64,000 nucleotides of DNA. Source: Bathymodiolus brooksi (lineage: Eukaryota; Mollusca; Bivalvia; Mytilida; Modiolidae). The notes below the pieces were generated by a model. The model saw only the letters and a list, made by a program, of their open reading frames with translations. It was not told where the DNA came from and searched no databases. The position numbers were made by a program, and so were the translations under genes. Where the stretch lies: NCBI GenBank assembly GCA_963680875.1, contig OY804585.1, positions 47,725,085 to 47,789,084 on the forward strand, written 5' to 3'. Numbering within the stretch: the first letter of the stretch is position 1; each line of letters opens with the position of its first letter. Shown in pieces: positions 22,506-34,820 of the stretch.

Positions 22506-22930
22506 ATGTTACATGCAATGACTAGTTTTAAATACCTGCTATACCTTCTCTGATTGTTATTTACATCACCACAACTAATAAACTACTATATTTGTAATAC
22601 ATATCCAAATATCTATTTCTTTGATAATAAGGCTTACTCCTTCGAAGGACCAGAGCTTTCCTTCCTTAGTTTTAGTTCGGAAGTGTTTTCTCCCAGCACG
22701 TGTAATACTTGGTTCATCACTCCTGCTTGTCTTGTTATTCTATATCATAACATTTGCTGCAATTTCGCTTATATATTTGTTTCTGCTTTATAGTATGTCC
22801 ACCACAATTTCCCCACAGTGACGATTTTCAAGGATCGATATCATGCATTGAGTTACCATTGGTTAACATTTTTATTTTATTTACAAGAAATTATCCATTG
22901 TACTGTTGTGGATTTGCATATTGGGATTTC
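22506..22930. other. Intergenic, no gene seen
   Basis: AT-rich. Short open stretches on the plus strand differ in frame from the A2 copy. Confidence 0.4.
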
Positions 22931-23135
22931 TTAGCACCGTTCTCGTAATCACCCCTGTGGTATATTAGCACCGGGCTCGTAATCACCCTTGTGGTATATT
23001 AGCACCGGTCTCGTAATCACCCTTGTGGTATCTTAGCACCGGTCTCGTAATCACCCTTGTGGTATCTTAGCACCGGTCTCGTAATCACCCTTGTGGTATC
23101 TTAACACCGGTCTCGTAATCACCCCTTTTGTATCT
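22931..23135. repeat. 34-bp tandem repeat, about 6 units
   Basis: Units of cttagcaccggtctcgtaat followed by cacccttgtggtat. The A2 equivalent at 47680-47815 has about four. Confidence 0.85.
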
Positions 23136-24654
23136 TCACACGTTTCTATTGCAACAAATAGAAGCAGGTATCGACGTAGTGATAATAATAAAAACGTAAA
23201 GTGGGGATAAAAAATAGTCCCTGAAGGTATCATCCACCCAGTAGTCAGTGTTTCGACACTGACATGATTTATTAGATATATTTATTATAGAAATGTGGTA
23301 GTCTTAATTTTATGTAATTACTGAAAATCATTATATGCTATAATGATATTATTTACTCATGTTTTTAATGTTTATAATATTTTTGAAATTAAAATTACAA
23401 AATAAAACTTCACATGTTGCATATACCGTAGAGTGAATTACATGGTTCACTACACCTAATTTTTGGAGGGAAAATACAGACTTTCCATTGGTAGATTATT
23501 TTTTCCATACACCTGTGATGGAACACAATTAAGACACAGGCAGACATTTTGCTTAACTCATATATTTTCAACTGGAAACTAAATTTGGATTTACATATAC
23601 TAATATTCTGTTTGTTTTCTAAAGGTCAGTCATCTTTCTGTTTTCTTATTTTCCATTTCTAATTTTTACTTTAGTATGAAAGTGTGAGAATACAAATATT
23701 GAGATTGAAGTATGAATCTGAGTATAAATGTTTTATAATTTTATTTAGAATAAGAATGAGAGTAATGTTATCATGGTTATCCTTTTATATTTTTACAACT
23801 ACAAGTGTTGAATTTCAGTGGACTTTGATATATAATTTATATATCTGATTAATTTATTTACGATGATGATTTGTTATAATTGATATGTTCTTAAGTCATT
23901 TTGACTTAACATTGCCCTTTTATGTTATTCAGGAAATTATGATGTAGACAGATCCTAGAGTGATCAATCAGCTGGTACCCTTATGCCATATATAGGGTAA
24001 GCTTTGTATTTGTTTGTTTATTTTATTTGATTGTTTAATTGTTTGCATGTTTATATGTTTGTGTATTCAGTTGATTTTGTTTGCTGAGTGTGTTAGTGTT
24101 TATATCATTTTTATTTGTGTCATATATTCTATATGTATTTTTTGAGTGTATAAACTATGCTGAAACTAATTCCGAGGTGAGGTGATGCAATTGTTTTGAA
24201 GTTGCAATTATTTTGTTATTTATCAAAGACAGAATGATTTACTTTATTGTGTGCTTATTAAATGAGTAAGCTATATTGTGGTATTTTTCTCATAGAAGAT
24301 AACTTGTAGAAAAATGTTTTATTTTATATTTCTTTGACAAATCATAGAGAATTATCTCCCTTTTATTGTGGATTGTTTTATATGATCTGTCTTGTAGTTG
24401 TCATGTATTTATGTTTATTATTTGTGTATTTGTAGGGTTACTGTTATATAATATTTCGAATTAAAGAATTGAACCCAAAGTTGGACTTTATCATAGTTAA
24501 GCCCTGCTACAGAAATTTACAGTTTCTAACTAATATAATTATTAATAAAACGAAGGGACTCCTCCTTCAGGTATAGGAAACCTTGACAGATTTTGGCTAT
24601 CCTTTTGAGGCTCTTTGGGTTTTTTGCTCCCAACACGTTTAAATTATTTGTTTT
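23136..24654. other. Intergenic, strongly AT-rich, no gene seen
   Basis: T-rich plus strand with ttgtttgtttattttatttg-like runs near 24010-24060. Conserved with 47816-49344 but without a shared open frame. Confidence 0.45.
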
Positions 24655-25012
24655 TTTAAGTGACTGTTATTGTTTATCGCAAACTCAGCAATTTTCAGCT
24701 ATATGATGACGAGAACAAGCTAATTTTTAATGAGATCGGGATGAAAACCGCTTTGTACTAGACCAACACGCTTAATTGAATCTTTATAGTGCTAACTCAC
24801 TAAAACAACAGTCCACGGATAAACAAAACGCCTCAGTCGGAAACATTATCCTGATTCCGAGACAGTATTTGCTCTTTCTCCTTAATTCTGCGTGCTTAGC
24901 GGAGAAGCAACAAATACCATTTTTTTAATCTTGGATTTGACCCGATCGGGCATCGATCACATGATCTACCGCATTCGAGGCGAGTGCGCTAACTATTACA
25001 CCACACATGCGG
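24655..25012 (-). mobile_element. tRNA-derived SINE (second family)
   Basis: Head on the minus strand at about 25010-24940 (ggtgtaatagttagcgcact, then a degenerate B box). The tail is at low coordinates. The A2-unit copy is 49345-49690. Confidence 0.7.
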
Positions 25013-25474
25013 TTTTACATTATTTGGATTATCATTTTTTAATCATTGAGCGTACATGTTCCAGAAATCCGTCATGTGTACTAAATTTGATATCTACGTG
25101 TTCATGACACTTGTTTCTATTTTTGCATATTCTGTCATCAACAGACCATTGCTACTAATTCTGATCTGAACGTTACTGTTCGTGATATAATATATAATTT
25201 TCTAGTGGATTGAAACAATCTTCTTGATAAAAATTGGGTTATTTAAATGCAAAGGAAAAACATGATTCATTTATGTTATGAATTTAATCAGATAAGCTAT
25301 CATCATATATATTTATGCTGATTTGTATATGGCTGATGAATACGATTGTCATACATGCTCTTTAACATTTATTTGAACAAAAAAAATGCAGTTGGACGGA
25401 ATGTGTTACCTCCTACCATACGATTAATGTCAGAGGTATACATTAAAATGTAGTAGAGGATATTCTGATATCTG
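25013..25474. other. Intergenic downstream of B1
   Basis: Contains a short dispersed-repeat stretch (gagcgtacatgttccagaaa, 25048-25067). Presumed B1 3' UTR lies next to the stop codon. No confident poly(A) signal was assigned. Confidence 0.35.
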
Positions 25475-28021
25475 TCACTGTTTAAGCGGAAGTGAATCAG
25501 CAGTGTATGCAGGTGGCTGTGGAACTTGCCCAGGTGCATCATATTGTCCTGGTGGTGGGCATTGCCCTGGTGGTGGATACTGCCCTGGTGGTGGATACTG
25601 CCCATACTGTGGATACATTCCTTGTGGTGGCGGCCCCATTGATGAACCTTTTCAATATAGTAAATTAAACATATGAAAGATCATATAAGTATACATTCAA
25701 GTCTGTACATGCAGTCACCTGTATTAAAATGTTACCTTTTTCATGTCCTATCATTGAAAATTTCATATGAATTTAACCTCTTTTAAGAGGTCACATGTCT
25801 TACCATTTTGTCTTTGTCCTAAAAGGTGACCGCTTACCACAGGTTTGACTATGTATGTATATATTTATAGATGCTATAGTATTGTGTTGACTAAAAGCTA
25901 CGAATACTGCAGTGCACACACAAAAGAAATGTTTTTGGTTAAAAGTAAACATATGTGATCTCGAAGTATTGACCAGTGTTTTGGCACTGACATGGTATAT
26001 AATATATATATTTAGCAATTTAAAGTTCTAAATTAGTAGTAAAAGGAAAGCTCATCTCGCGGAGGACATTAGCAAATTTTGGCTATTCTTATTAGTCATT
26101 TTTTTGTCATTTAAGTTGCACTGTGTATTCTATATGTTTCTTTTCTTCTTTTTGATAGTCATTTTAGACTTTCTGACATCACAGGATAAGCACAACATAT
26201 GTATAATATTTTAAACAAATGTTGAATTGGTTCCAGCATGGCGGACATATATCTTAATGACATCATTTTAGTGGGGGCTATGGATATTAGATCTAGTTGA
26301 AATTCATTTATTATAATCTACACTAATATTAGTATTGAATTATACCTTGCTGCTGGGAAAATTGCATAGTATTTACAGCACTGGTAGTAGGATGGATGAT
26401 AACACCGGTAGACCGGTTTGACTTCTTTGCACAGTAAACAATTACTGATACAATTATACCGATAACAATCAAACTTCCAATCACTGCCCCAGCAATAGTT
26501 CCAACCGCACTTGTACTAAAATAAAGAAAAACGTGTGGTCGTTGGATATTTTTGTTTGTTTTATTTGTTATTGCGTATAATGACAATGAATACCAGATAA
26601 CGTGACTAGTTTTGCACTCTGAATAAGTACATTCAAGGAACAGATAAACATCAATCGAAGATCGGTGGGGTGTCATGGTCTCAAAAAGGACATACTAATG
26701 CTATTTAGTTCCATCGATCGAAGTGATGACTTCAACTTAACCAGTAGGAAGACTTCGGTTAGTACCTTCCTTGTTAGCAACAATCTGTTATCAAGAAAAT
26801 CATGATAGGAACCACAAGGTTCGGAATATCGCATTAAAGTTAAATGAGAGATAAATATTACATATGCATGTTGCTGTATATGAATGGAAAATTCACATTA
26901 TGAAACATGAAATCATCTTTTTTGTCATAATTTAGCTAGCCATCATTCCTGTGTGTAGGCCAAGAAATGAAGCAGTCTTATTTCTGTCTGTTGTATCTAT
27001 CTGAATTTATCATCAAATCCTTTATTCCTAGCAAATATCAATGAATTTCTCTCAAACCCTATGAGGCAGTGTATATAATTCTTTGAGTGAGTGAGTGGTT
27101 TTTGCTTAGCGCAATTTCAAAGGCTATAGCATGGCGAGAACAAGTTAATTTTCAATGAGATGATGATGAGGGTCGCTTTGTACTAGACAAACACGATTAG
27201 TTGGATTTTTATAATGCTAGCTCACTGAGAGAACAGTCCGCGCATGGAAATGTTGCCCCACCTCGACACATTTTCCTGATTTCGAGCAAAGCAGTCGTTG
27301 CTCTTTCTCCGTAATGCTGCGGTGAAGCAACAAATACCAATTTTAGAGTTTTTGGCTTGACGCGACCGGGGCACGAACCCATGATCTACTTCTCTATGAT
27401 CCTTTGAATTAATGTTGGCATTTTCATATAACACTTACCTGCAACAGTACTCACTGTACGTATATCCACAACAACTGGAACAATAAAAACTGCTAACATA
27501 GTAACCATTAATCTTGTAGCAAGTTTCAGCTCCAACCAAAATCCCTAGAATAAAATGAAAAACAAAAACATACAACACTGTAGAGACAATTCAAAAAATG
27601 ATTATAATAACACAGATATTAAGGGTTAGGGTTATGATGATTAACACCACTTTCAACAATATTTCAGCTATATCGTGGCAGTCAATTTTAATGGTGAAGA
27701 AAACCGGAATACCCAGAGAATACAACCAACCTACTGTAAGTCACTGATAAACTTTTTCACATAATGTTATCGAGTACACCTCGCAATGAACGGGGTTCGA
27801 ACTCACAACATTAATGGTGATTAACACTGATTGTAGAGGTAATTGCAAATCCAACAACCATACGATCACAACCATGACGCCCCTCAAATATATAAATAAT
27901 ACTTCTCACTACAAGCAAAAGTAATTAAGTAAATAATGTGTTAACCTGATGTTGGATAAATCATACTAAGGAATTTGAATATCAACAAAAGATGTATTAA
28001 TAAGTTAAAGATGCTAAACAT
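25475..28021 (-). CDS. CYYR1-like single-pass membrane protein, gene B1 (4 exons, 174 aa)
   Basis: Coding exons: 27946-28021, 27439-27544, 26346-26515 and 25475-25647. All junctions are GT-AG and phases match (25 codons + 1; 2 + 34 + 2; 1 + 56 + 1; 2 + 57 with stop). Exon 1 gives a hydrophobic signal peptide (MFSIFNLLIHLLLIFKFL), with A at -3 of the ATG. Exon 2 gives the ectodomain ETCYKINGYYVSSFYCSSCC and SEYCC. Exon 3 gives the TM helix SLIVIGIIVSVIVYC, then KKSNRSTGVIIHP. Exon 4 gives a tail with three PPPGQ(Y/C) repeats and QPPAY, a PPxY WW-domain ligand. Architecture and the CSSCCG/KKSNRSTG pattern fit cysteine- and tyrosine-rich protein 1, a Shisa-like family of type I membrane proteins of poorly known role. 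Expression was not testable here. Confidence 0.82.
25697..25852. mobile_element. MITE-related sequence in B1 intron 3
   Basis: Same family as 32348-32531: gcagtcacctgtattaaaat at the left and ccacaggtttgactatgta at the right. The B2 copy is at 50398-50545. It is already degenerate and shared by both B genes. Confidence 0.55.
26695..26830 (-). pseudogene. RT-like peptide remnant in B1 intron 2
   Basis: Same fossil as at 8630-8771. The YHDF...LLLTRKVL pattern is still recognisable on the minus strand. Not coding. Confidence 0.4.
27085..27410 (-). mobile_element. tRNA-derived SINE in B1 intron 2
   Basis: Orthologue of 9085-9480 without the nested fragment. Left edge gagtgagtgagtg; right tRNA-like part gcttgacgcgaccggggcac. 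Confidence 0.65.
27630..27892 (-). mobile_element. tRNA-derived SINE in B1 intron 1
   Basis: Orthologue of 9680-9948. Minus-strand B box gagttcgaaccccg near 27798. Confidence 0.7.
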
Positions 28022-28365
28022 ACTTATGTATCTCGAATTCGGATGTAATGTTTTCCTTGAGGTAAAGTTACAGCTATTTTATAGTATAGTCTGTTTGACA
28101 TTTATAAATGTTCAGAAACAAATTCTTAAAAATCCAGTTTTCAAATCAACATTTGTTCTAGATGTATATCAATATATGATATATACGAACTCTGACAATT
28201 AATTTCAAAATTGTTGGTCCATTATTGAAAAACGTTAACCATTAGGTATCTATGTTAATTATATTTTCCGAAGGGTAAACATCTGCATGGAGTGAGTGTA
28301 AATAGTGTAAGAGCCCAACCATCAAAACAAAATAACAGATATGCGCTTTCAATGTATATTTCATT

Positions 28366-28483
28366 GTACCATGTGACATAGGACATTGAAATATTTAAAG
28401 GCTACTCATAAATTGACCATTAAGGTGATATTCAATCGTTATTGATGTCCTTTAACGCCCTGTGTCACATGGTACAGTCTGTT
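28366..28483. mobile_element. MITE with TGTACCATGTGACA termini upstream of B1
   Basis: Same element as 10376-10497, about 345 bp upstream of the B1 start codon. TIRs are tgtaccatgtgacatagg and ccctgtgtcacatggtaca. Confidence 0.75.
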
Positions 28484-28822
28484 TTTGTTGAAGGTGGCGT
28501 TGATCACCATAACCCTTAACCTAAGCCTTTTGGCATTGTATGACATGCGTTCAACAGAAATATTAACAATATTATGACATTAGAAATTATGAGCATTTCA
28601 AAATCACTTACACAAGCGAACAAATAACTTTACACTTTTCTTGTTTTTTCTTAAAAGAACGATTAATTCTACTTACACCTGATTTGACCTATGCTATTTA
28701 ATAATAATATGTTAGTCAACTATTAACTATGTATATAGTTGTTACCAAGATAAACATAAACAAAAACCTGTAAACTTCCTGGTAGAAAATATATGTAATG
28801 ACAATAAGACAATGAAAAATTA

Positions 28823-29300
28823 AAACAATACTACACTGTAGGAACAATACTACACTGTAGGAACAATACTACACTGTAGGAACAATACTACACTGTAGGA
28901 ACAATACTACACTGTAGGAACAATACTACTCTGTAGGAACAATACTACACTGTAGGAACAATTAAAACAATACTACACTGTAGGAACAATTAAAACAATA
29001 CTACACTGTAGGAACAATTAAAACAATACTACTCTGTAGGAACAATTAAAACAATACTACAATGTAGGAACAATACTACACTGTAAGAACAATACTACAC
29101 TGTCGGAACAATACTACACTGTAGGAACAATACTACGCTGAAGGAACAATACTACGCTGTAGGAACAATACTACAGTGTAGGAACAATACTACACTGTAG
29201 GAACAATACTACACTGTAGGAACAATACTACACTGTAGGAACAATTCTACACTGTAGGAACAATACTACACTGTAGGAACAATACTACACTGTAGGATCA
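28823..29300. repeat. 19-bp minisatellite upstream of B1, with 28-bp compound units
   Basis: Unit acaatactacactgtagga. Between about 28958 and 29065 four units are 28 bp long because of an extra aattaaaac. This 9-mer matches the left flank of the array (gaaaaattaaaacaatac). Confidence 0.88.
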
Positions 29301-30826
29301 ATTTCAAAACCCAATCGATAACACGAAGAAAGAGAGGAAAATTGTTACCCCTAGAATCACATACATACACTTCAGTAGCGTATTCATCCGCCCAGTAGTC
29401 AGTGCTTCACCACTTACATGGTTTATAATATATATTTGTCATTGAAATTTACAATTTCTAAATAATGTAATTGTTATTAACACTAAGGTTCTCCTTTCTC
29501 AGACATGGGTGACCTTAACAAACTTTGGCGATCCTGTATGCCTTTTGTTTTACTTGCTACCAAAACCTTTTAAATTATTTGGCTTACCAATATTTAGATT
29601 TTGAGCGTACCTGATAAAGGTTATTGCAGAAACGGGTCGTGTGCATTAAATTAGATATCCACGTCTAGATCATATCGATTAAATATAATTCTTAAAGATT
29701 TTTATATTTCGAGCAGCGAGTGCGAATTAATTTTATATTTAACGACCTGTACATATATTTTGTTTCTGCTCGAAGTAGCATGTCCGAAGCAACAGTTAAG
29801 ATATAAAACTCTTTAAGAATTATATTTAATCAATATGGTCTAGAATGGACAATTTAACACTCACTACATATACAATATACGTACTTTGTGAAAATATAAA
29901 TGTATTTGTACGAGCTTTAGAAACAGGTAGAAAAAGGAGCAATTGACGAACTTTTCTAGCCTGTTTCGTAGCGAGTGCAAATTGATTGTATATTTAATGA
30001 CAATGCACATATATTGTGTTTATCCTACAATATTGAATGTTCCAAAACAAAACTGCCAAATTGTCTGAAAATAGCTGAAACAAGCGTCGTTCTAATCGTT
30101 TTCAATTGTGTCATCTGTGACATTAGCTCTTATACTGTTACCGTTTCTTTCTGTCGCTCTACGCGAGTCAGGTACCAGAGATGCTTTATTAGGTCCATTA
30201 CTAAATAACACTGAAGTTTATTTGCCCCTTTATTAATACTCAAAATCACACAATTGCAGGATAAATGTTTATATTATACTTGTGACATAAAAGGAATTGG
30301 TAACCGAAGGCAACATTAGCCAAGTATATTATAATTCAACATTCATTTCCAAATTCTCCGTTTTTTGCTAATAACAAACCCTATTTGGAATATCACATTC
30401 TTTTTGAGTATAGAAAATGTTTTTCTTCCATTTTAGTGTAGAATATTATATCATATATCACAAAGAATTATATAGCGTTGATATACTATGCGAAAATAGT
30501 ACATCTACTATGCCAGTTTCACGCGGGGAAGGTTGGGTTTTCAGCTGTCTGTCAAACAATATATAGATAGTCCACGTGCAATGGGGCGGATTCAATCTGT
30601 CAATCTATCATAGTCGTCTAAACGTTTGTTAATACTTGTTATTGTTGTTAATTAAATTTCAAATTTCAAAAATCTTTATATTTTTAAAGCCTTAAATGAA
30701 ACAATAATATTCTCACACTTTCAAGACTATCTGATCCAATATATTAGTCACCAATATCAGGACCTCCTTTATTGTAATAGGTCTCAATATATTCTGTCTA
30801 CATATAACAGTCAGCATAATAATAAT
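29301..30826. other. Upstream intergenic of B1, no gene seen
   Basis: Homologous to 11479-12840 of A1 but without the A-specific SINE. It holds an open plus-strand stretch (29975-30208, KIAETSVVLIVFNCVICDIS) also open at 53477-53746 in B2. No domain was recognised, and the A copies break it. From about 30480 to 30760 there is B-specific sequence of unknown origin. Confidence 0.4.
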
Positions 30827-30962
30827 AATAATGTTGTGTTAGCAATGAATATCCCACATAGTGGTCAGGGTTGACGACATAGTGCACTCCCCTTCGGGTG
30901 GTGCACTATGTCTTCATCCCTGATCACTATATTGGCATAGTCATTGCAAACACAACATTATT
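30827..30962. repeat. Long near-perfect inverted repeat (hairpin), B1 segment
   Basis: Arms of about 60 bp (aataatgttgtgttagcaat...gacatagtgcac and gtgcactatgtc...attgcaaacacaacattatt) around a 13-nt ccccttcgggtg-type loop. The B2 copy at 54369-54504 has arms that match each other better. It is absent from A segments. It is probably a foldback MITE. Confidence 0.8.
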
Positions 30963-31407
30963 ATATAAATAGTACTACATTTTTTTCCATATCATAACCA
31001 GTTATTAATGGAGCGAATTAAGTGACTTAAAAAAAACACATCGAAATCAAAAGTATATATTGAACTGGTAGATTACACAGGTCTTCTAGAAAAATGTGCG
31101 AATATGAGGATTAAATGATCCAGTATCAAAATCAGAAATTGAACTGGTTAATTATAACGGCACGAAATGAATATTGCCAAAGGGTATAGTGTATTCATGG
31201 ATGCCACTAGTGATTCGGAAGCACCTTAGTTCAACCTCGATCTGCAGTGAGTTCGTGTTTTTCAATCTTTAGTTTCATGTGTAGTTTTTTGCAAGGTATT
31301 GTTTCTCCTTGTGTCCTTTTTCTTCTGGCCATTACATTGTATGTCCTTCGACTTGCGGCTTCTCATTACCTTCTTGCGATGCTCAACTTTTTCTTTTTAC
31401 CTAGTAT
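30963..31407. other. Intergenic, B segment, no gene seen
   Basis: Homologous to 12950-13315 with small deletions that break the open stretch seen in A1 and A2. Confidence 0.4.
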
Positions 31408-31682
31408 TAGCGGGACCCTCGTGGCCGTGGTTGTACGGTAGTTGTATTTACAAATACCTATGCGGTCATTGCCTATCAACACTAAAGTTGTGAGTCCGAT
31501 CCCCGTTCATGGCGAGATGTACTGGATACAACATTATTTGCTAAAGTTTGTCAATGACTTGGGACAGGTCGATCGGTGGTTTTCTCCGGGCACTCCGGTT
31601 TCCTCCATCAATAAAACTTACTGCCACGATATAACTGTAATAAGGTTGAAAGTGGCGTTAAACACCATAAAACCAAACCTAA
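31408..31682 (+). mobile_element. tRNA-derived SINE
   Basis: Head ccctcgtggccgtggttgta, B-box region gagtccgatcc (31491-31501), body ggttttctccgggcactccg and tail ggcgttaaacaccataaaac. Confidence 0.78.
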
Positions 31683-32345
31683 CATAGTTTTAGCTTTACC
31701 TTGGACTGTAATGCTCAAAAGTAGCGACAGTAGGTCCACCATATTGATCAATAGATGAATAATATGAAGTCTTCTAAAAACAATATATCACTGGATAAAT
31801 ATGGACTTGAATCGCTGGACTATCAAATTGGGTAATAGTGTGTCAATGGGCTACCAAAAACTCCTTTGTCTTTAGACATAATACGTTTATGTGTCTCTTT
31901 AAATCACAAACAAGAAGTGTGGTTCTCTTATATGTTGCCCCGGGATACTTGGATACAAACAAAATTGAAATGACGTGTGACTTGAGGTCTTATTAATATC
32001 TATAGTCCGTTCTCAAAAATCCTAAATGTTATTGTATATATAGAACAACAAAATGCTTAATGCATGTAAGCTTATAATAATCCAGAAACGTTTACCGAAT
32101 CCCTAGATTTTATTTATAGCTACGTTTTAGTAGATACCTTTTCAGACTATGGTTGAACATGTCACCAATATTCTTGAACATTCCTTGCAATGTATAAATA
32201 TACAGTAACTTGGCTTACGAGATAAATTGTAATAACTCTTTGTAGTTGGTTTGTCAGTATGTATGATATTTGGGAGCTCTGTTAGTATTTTACAAATTGA
32301 AGTGACATTAGTTTATAAATAGAAAATTACTTCTATATAATAATA
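31683..32345. other. Intergenic, B segment, no gene seen
   Basis: Counterpart of 173-844 and 55242-55870. Nothing recognisable. Confidence 0.45.
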
Positions 32346-32347
32346 TA

Positions 32348-32531
32348 CAGTCAAACCATGAGGTCACATCTATTAAGTCATCTCTATTAAACAGTCACCT
32401 GTTTTAAAAGGTCACCTTTTTCTGGTCCTATCATAGAAAATTTCATATGAATGCAACCTCTTTTAAGAGGGCACCTGTGATAAAATACCACTATGTCTTT
32501 CAAAGGTGACCTCTTAAAACAGGTTTGACTG
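32348..32531. mobile_element. Complete 184-bp mariner-type MITE
   Basis: Starts cagtcaaacc and ends ggtttgactg, perfect 10-bp inverted ends, flanked by TA at 32346-32347 and 32532-32533. The interior has further imperfect palindromes (ggtcacc/ggtgacc). It is the intact form of the truncated copies at 845-993 and about 55910-56045. Confidence 0.82.
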
Positions 32532-32533
32532 TA

Positions 32534-33017
32534 TTATTTAATTTCAGCTTGTATTTTCTGTTATTTATTTACTATATACAGATGAACTGTAAATTTCTTT
32601 TTCGACGTTTTCGTGTTTTTTTCTATATTGTGGGTTTCTGGTTATACAATATAATTAACTCTGATTAACTGTATTATAATATATGTCATTAATTACCTAA
32701 AGGAGAAAATTAAAGAATACAAATTTGAGACACACAAATTAGCTCAATGTTATTTACGTTGTATTATAATACAGAAAATCACAAATTTCCAATCCACCAT
32801 ATTTAAATACGTAATTTGATATATCTGATAAGTATTTCAAAATAATAAAATATAGGACATATATTATATTGATTAAATAACACCTTATCTAAAATGTGCA
32901 TCTACAATAATAAAAGAATTTACCTATTGCTATTACACACCTTTATTTAAAACTCACGACGCACAAAACATTTTTTGTTTCTGATAGATATATTTAAAAT
33001 AGTTTAATTTATGTTGG
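32534..33017. other. Intergenic; empty site of the LINE fragment
   Basis: At about 32760-32775 the sequence passes straight through tattataatacag. Here the 1220-1736 and 56285-56828 LINE fragments are inserted in the other B segments. Confidence 0.6.
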
Positions 33018-33989
33018 TATGGATGGATGAATGAACGCTTTATTGCATAGAGCACATACATGTTGCAGCAAACAGTACAATATATGATATGATAATGATA
33101 AAAGAGAACAATATGAACAATTTCTAACCTCAATTTTCATGCTACATTTAAATATCTACAAAGTTTAATAGTGAGAGATTTACTTGTAATAGTTTATGAA
33201 GCTTGTGGCGATTTGGCCATGAACAATAATATGGTTATTATATATCTATGTGCTGGACATACTAAAACAAAGTGATATTTGTCTTCTAAAGCATTCATAT
33301 TATATGATAAACAATTCTATTTTCTCTTGCAACATTTTGGTATCTACCAGTTTCAACATTCAGTTTAAGTGTATCACTACGGAGTTTAGTTAAAAGTTGT
33401 ACAATAATGTGAAAATCAAGCTATTTTTCACCACAAAATTCTAATTTACACTCTTTGTAAATGCTAAGTTTGTGGCATTCTTCTCATCCTGAAAACCACG
33501 ACTGTAAAAATTAGTCTCTTACGTATCTTAATAGATTCAAGTGAAATAGTACCTGTCGAACAGAATTTTTTGGATTCCGTTTTAGCAATATTACAAAGTT
33601 CCAGCCCTTTTCTTCTTTTATAGTTAAATTTTGCCTGTCTCTTCACTTTATTGAAATTGTTTCTAACTGAAACACATAGGTGTCTATTTGCCTCAGTCGA
33701 GTATCGTGAAAATAAGTTTCTTACATTATGGAATTCCGCAAAGCATTTGTACATTTATTGTCAAACCACCCATTTTGTGGACTTTGGACTGTTATGTCAT
33801 CTCGAATCAAAAGAGAATGTCCAAAAAACTTGAATGCGCTGTTGTAGATTGACCGAGTTAACTCGCTTACCGAATTATGTACGTTCGTTTCGCGGGTTAG
33901 ATTATTCATACGTTTTAAATGTATATTCTGTTGAGATTGTAAAATTTGAAAATATTGTTCGTTACGAGTGGCGTCCCATTTGATATACA

Positions 33990-34075
33990 GTCAATAAAGG
34001 TAATAACAAAATTACCGAACTCCGAACAATCTTACAAAGGGAAAGTCAAAACTCATAATTATATAAACAGACAAA
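33990..34075 (-). mobile_element. 80-bp retroelement 3'-end fragment inside a MITE terminus
   Basis: aaggtaataacaaaattacc, then the run to aaacagac, matches 7206-7290. It splits the left TIR: cagtcaa | insert | caaaaccagcattaaagg. It is a B1-only event. Confidence 0.7.
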
Positions 34076-34077
34076 AC

Positions 34078-34285
34078 CAGCATTAAAGGGCACCTCTATA
34101 TAGCAAATTACAGTCTATAAAGGGAACCTCTATATCACAAATTAGTCTCTAAAGGGCACCTCAATATCACAAATTAGTCTATAAAGGGCACCTCTATATA
34201 ACAAATTACAGTCTATAAAGGGCACCTCTATATAACAAATTAGTCTATAAAGGGCACCTCTATATAACAAATTAGTCTATAAAGG
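34078..34285. repeat. 31/34-bp minisatellite, about 7 units
   Basis: Short allele-like counterpart of the arrays at 2994-3928 and 58070-58820. Confidence 0.85.
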
Positions 34286-34820
34286 GTAGTCTCATTTTTC
34301 ACACTATGAATAATGCTATTATTGGAACCTCTATATAACGGTCATATTTGCAGGTTCCCTTTAGTGATCTATATATACAGGTTTGACTGTATTTGTCGAT
34401 TCTGGGAAAACCTTTTACAGAACGAATGACTGAAACGTTTAACTCAAAGAAAATAGGCATATGATCTTAAAACTTGTTCATTTGAAGAACTTGGATGTCA
34501 CTTATTAATTGGAAATAACCAGCAGATACCATAAAGTAATCATTTACATGTCTCCCTTTATTTGTACAAAAAGTAAAATTACCATCTCTGTCGTTGCAAA
34601 GTCTACCATTGGCTACAGTTAGACCTGTATTAAAGCACATCTCTGGTAGCTTACGACCAACGGCATTCACAGTTTTATTCATGGAACGTCTATTAGAGAT
34701 AATGGGATTATCAACGTGTTCTACACATTCTTTATACCGATCTAGATCGTCATTTAACAAAACGTCAATTAATTCACCTATGTGGATATTCAAATCTCCA
34801 CAATACACTCTCATAAATAA

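Larger units (their letters stand above)
33018..34820 (-). mobile_element. Degenerate CR1-like LINE (B1 segment)
   Basis: The minus-strand endonuclease fragment at 34467-34814 is open and shows CGDLNIHIGE, CFNTGLTVANGRL and FTFCTNKGRHVNDYF. The linker at 33464-33909 shows NGWFDNKCTNALRN and KFNYKRRKGLELCN. C-terminal remnants are at 33190-33450. The RT core is missing. The TIR/minisatellite element interrupts it at about 33990-34385. Confidence 0.72.

Noticed and set aside
30000..30208. Exon 1 of the B genes near 30.1 kb (open, partly hydrophobic)
   Set aside because: The open stretch is on the plus strand. The minus strand has stops in the A copies, while the exon at 27946-28021 fits in phase and leader.
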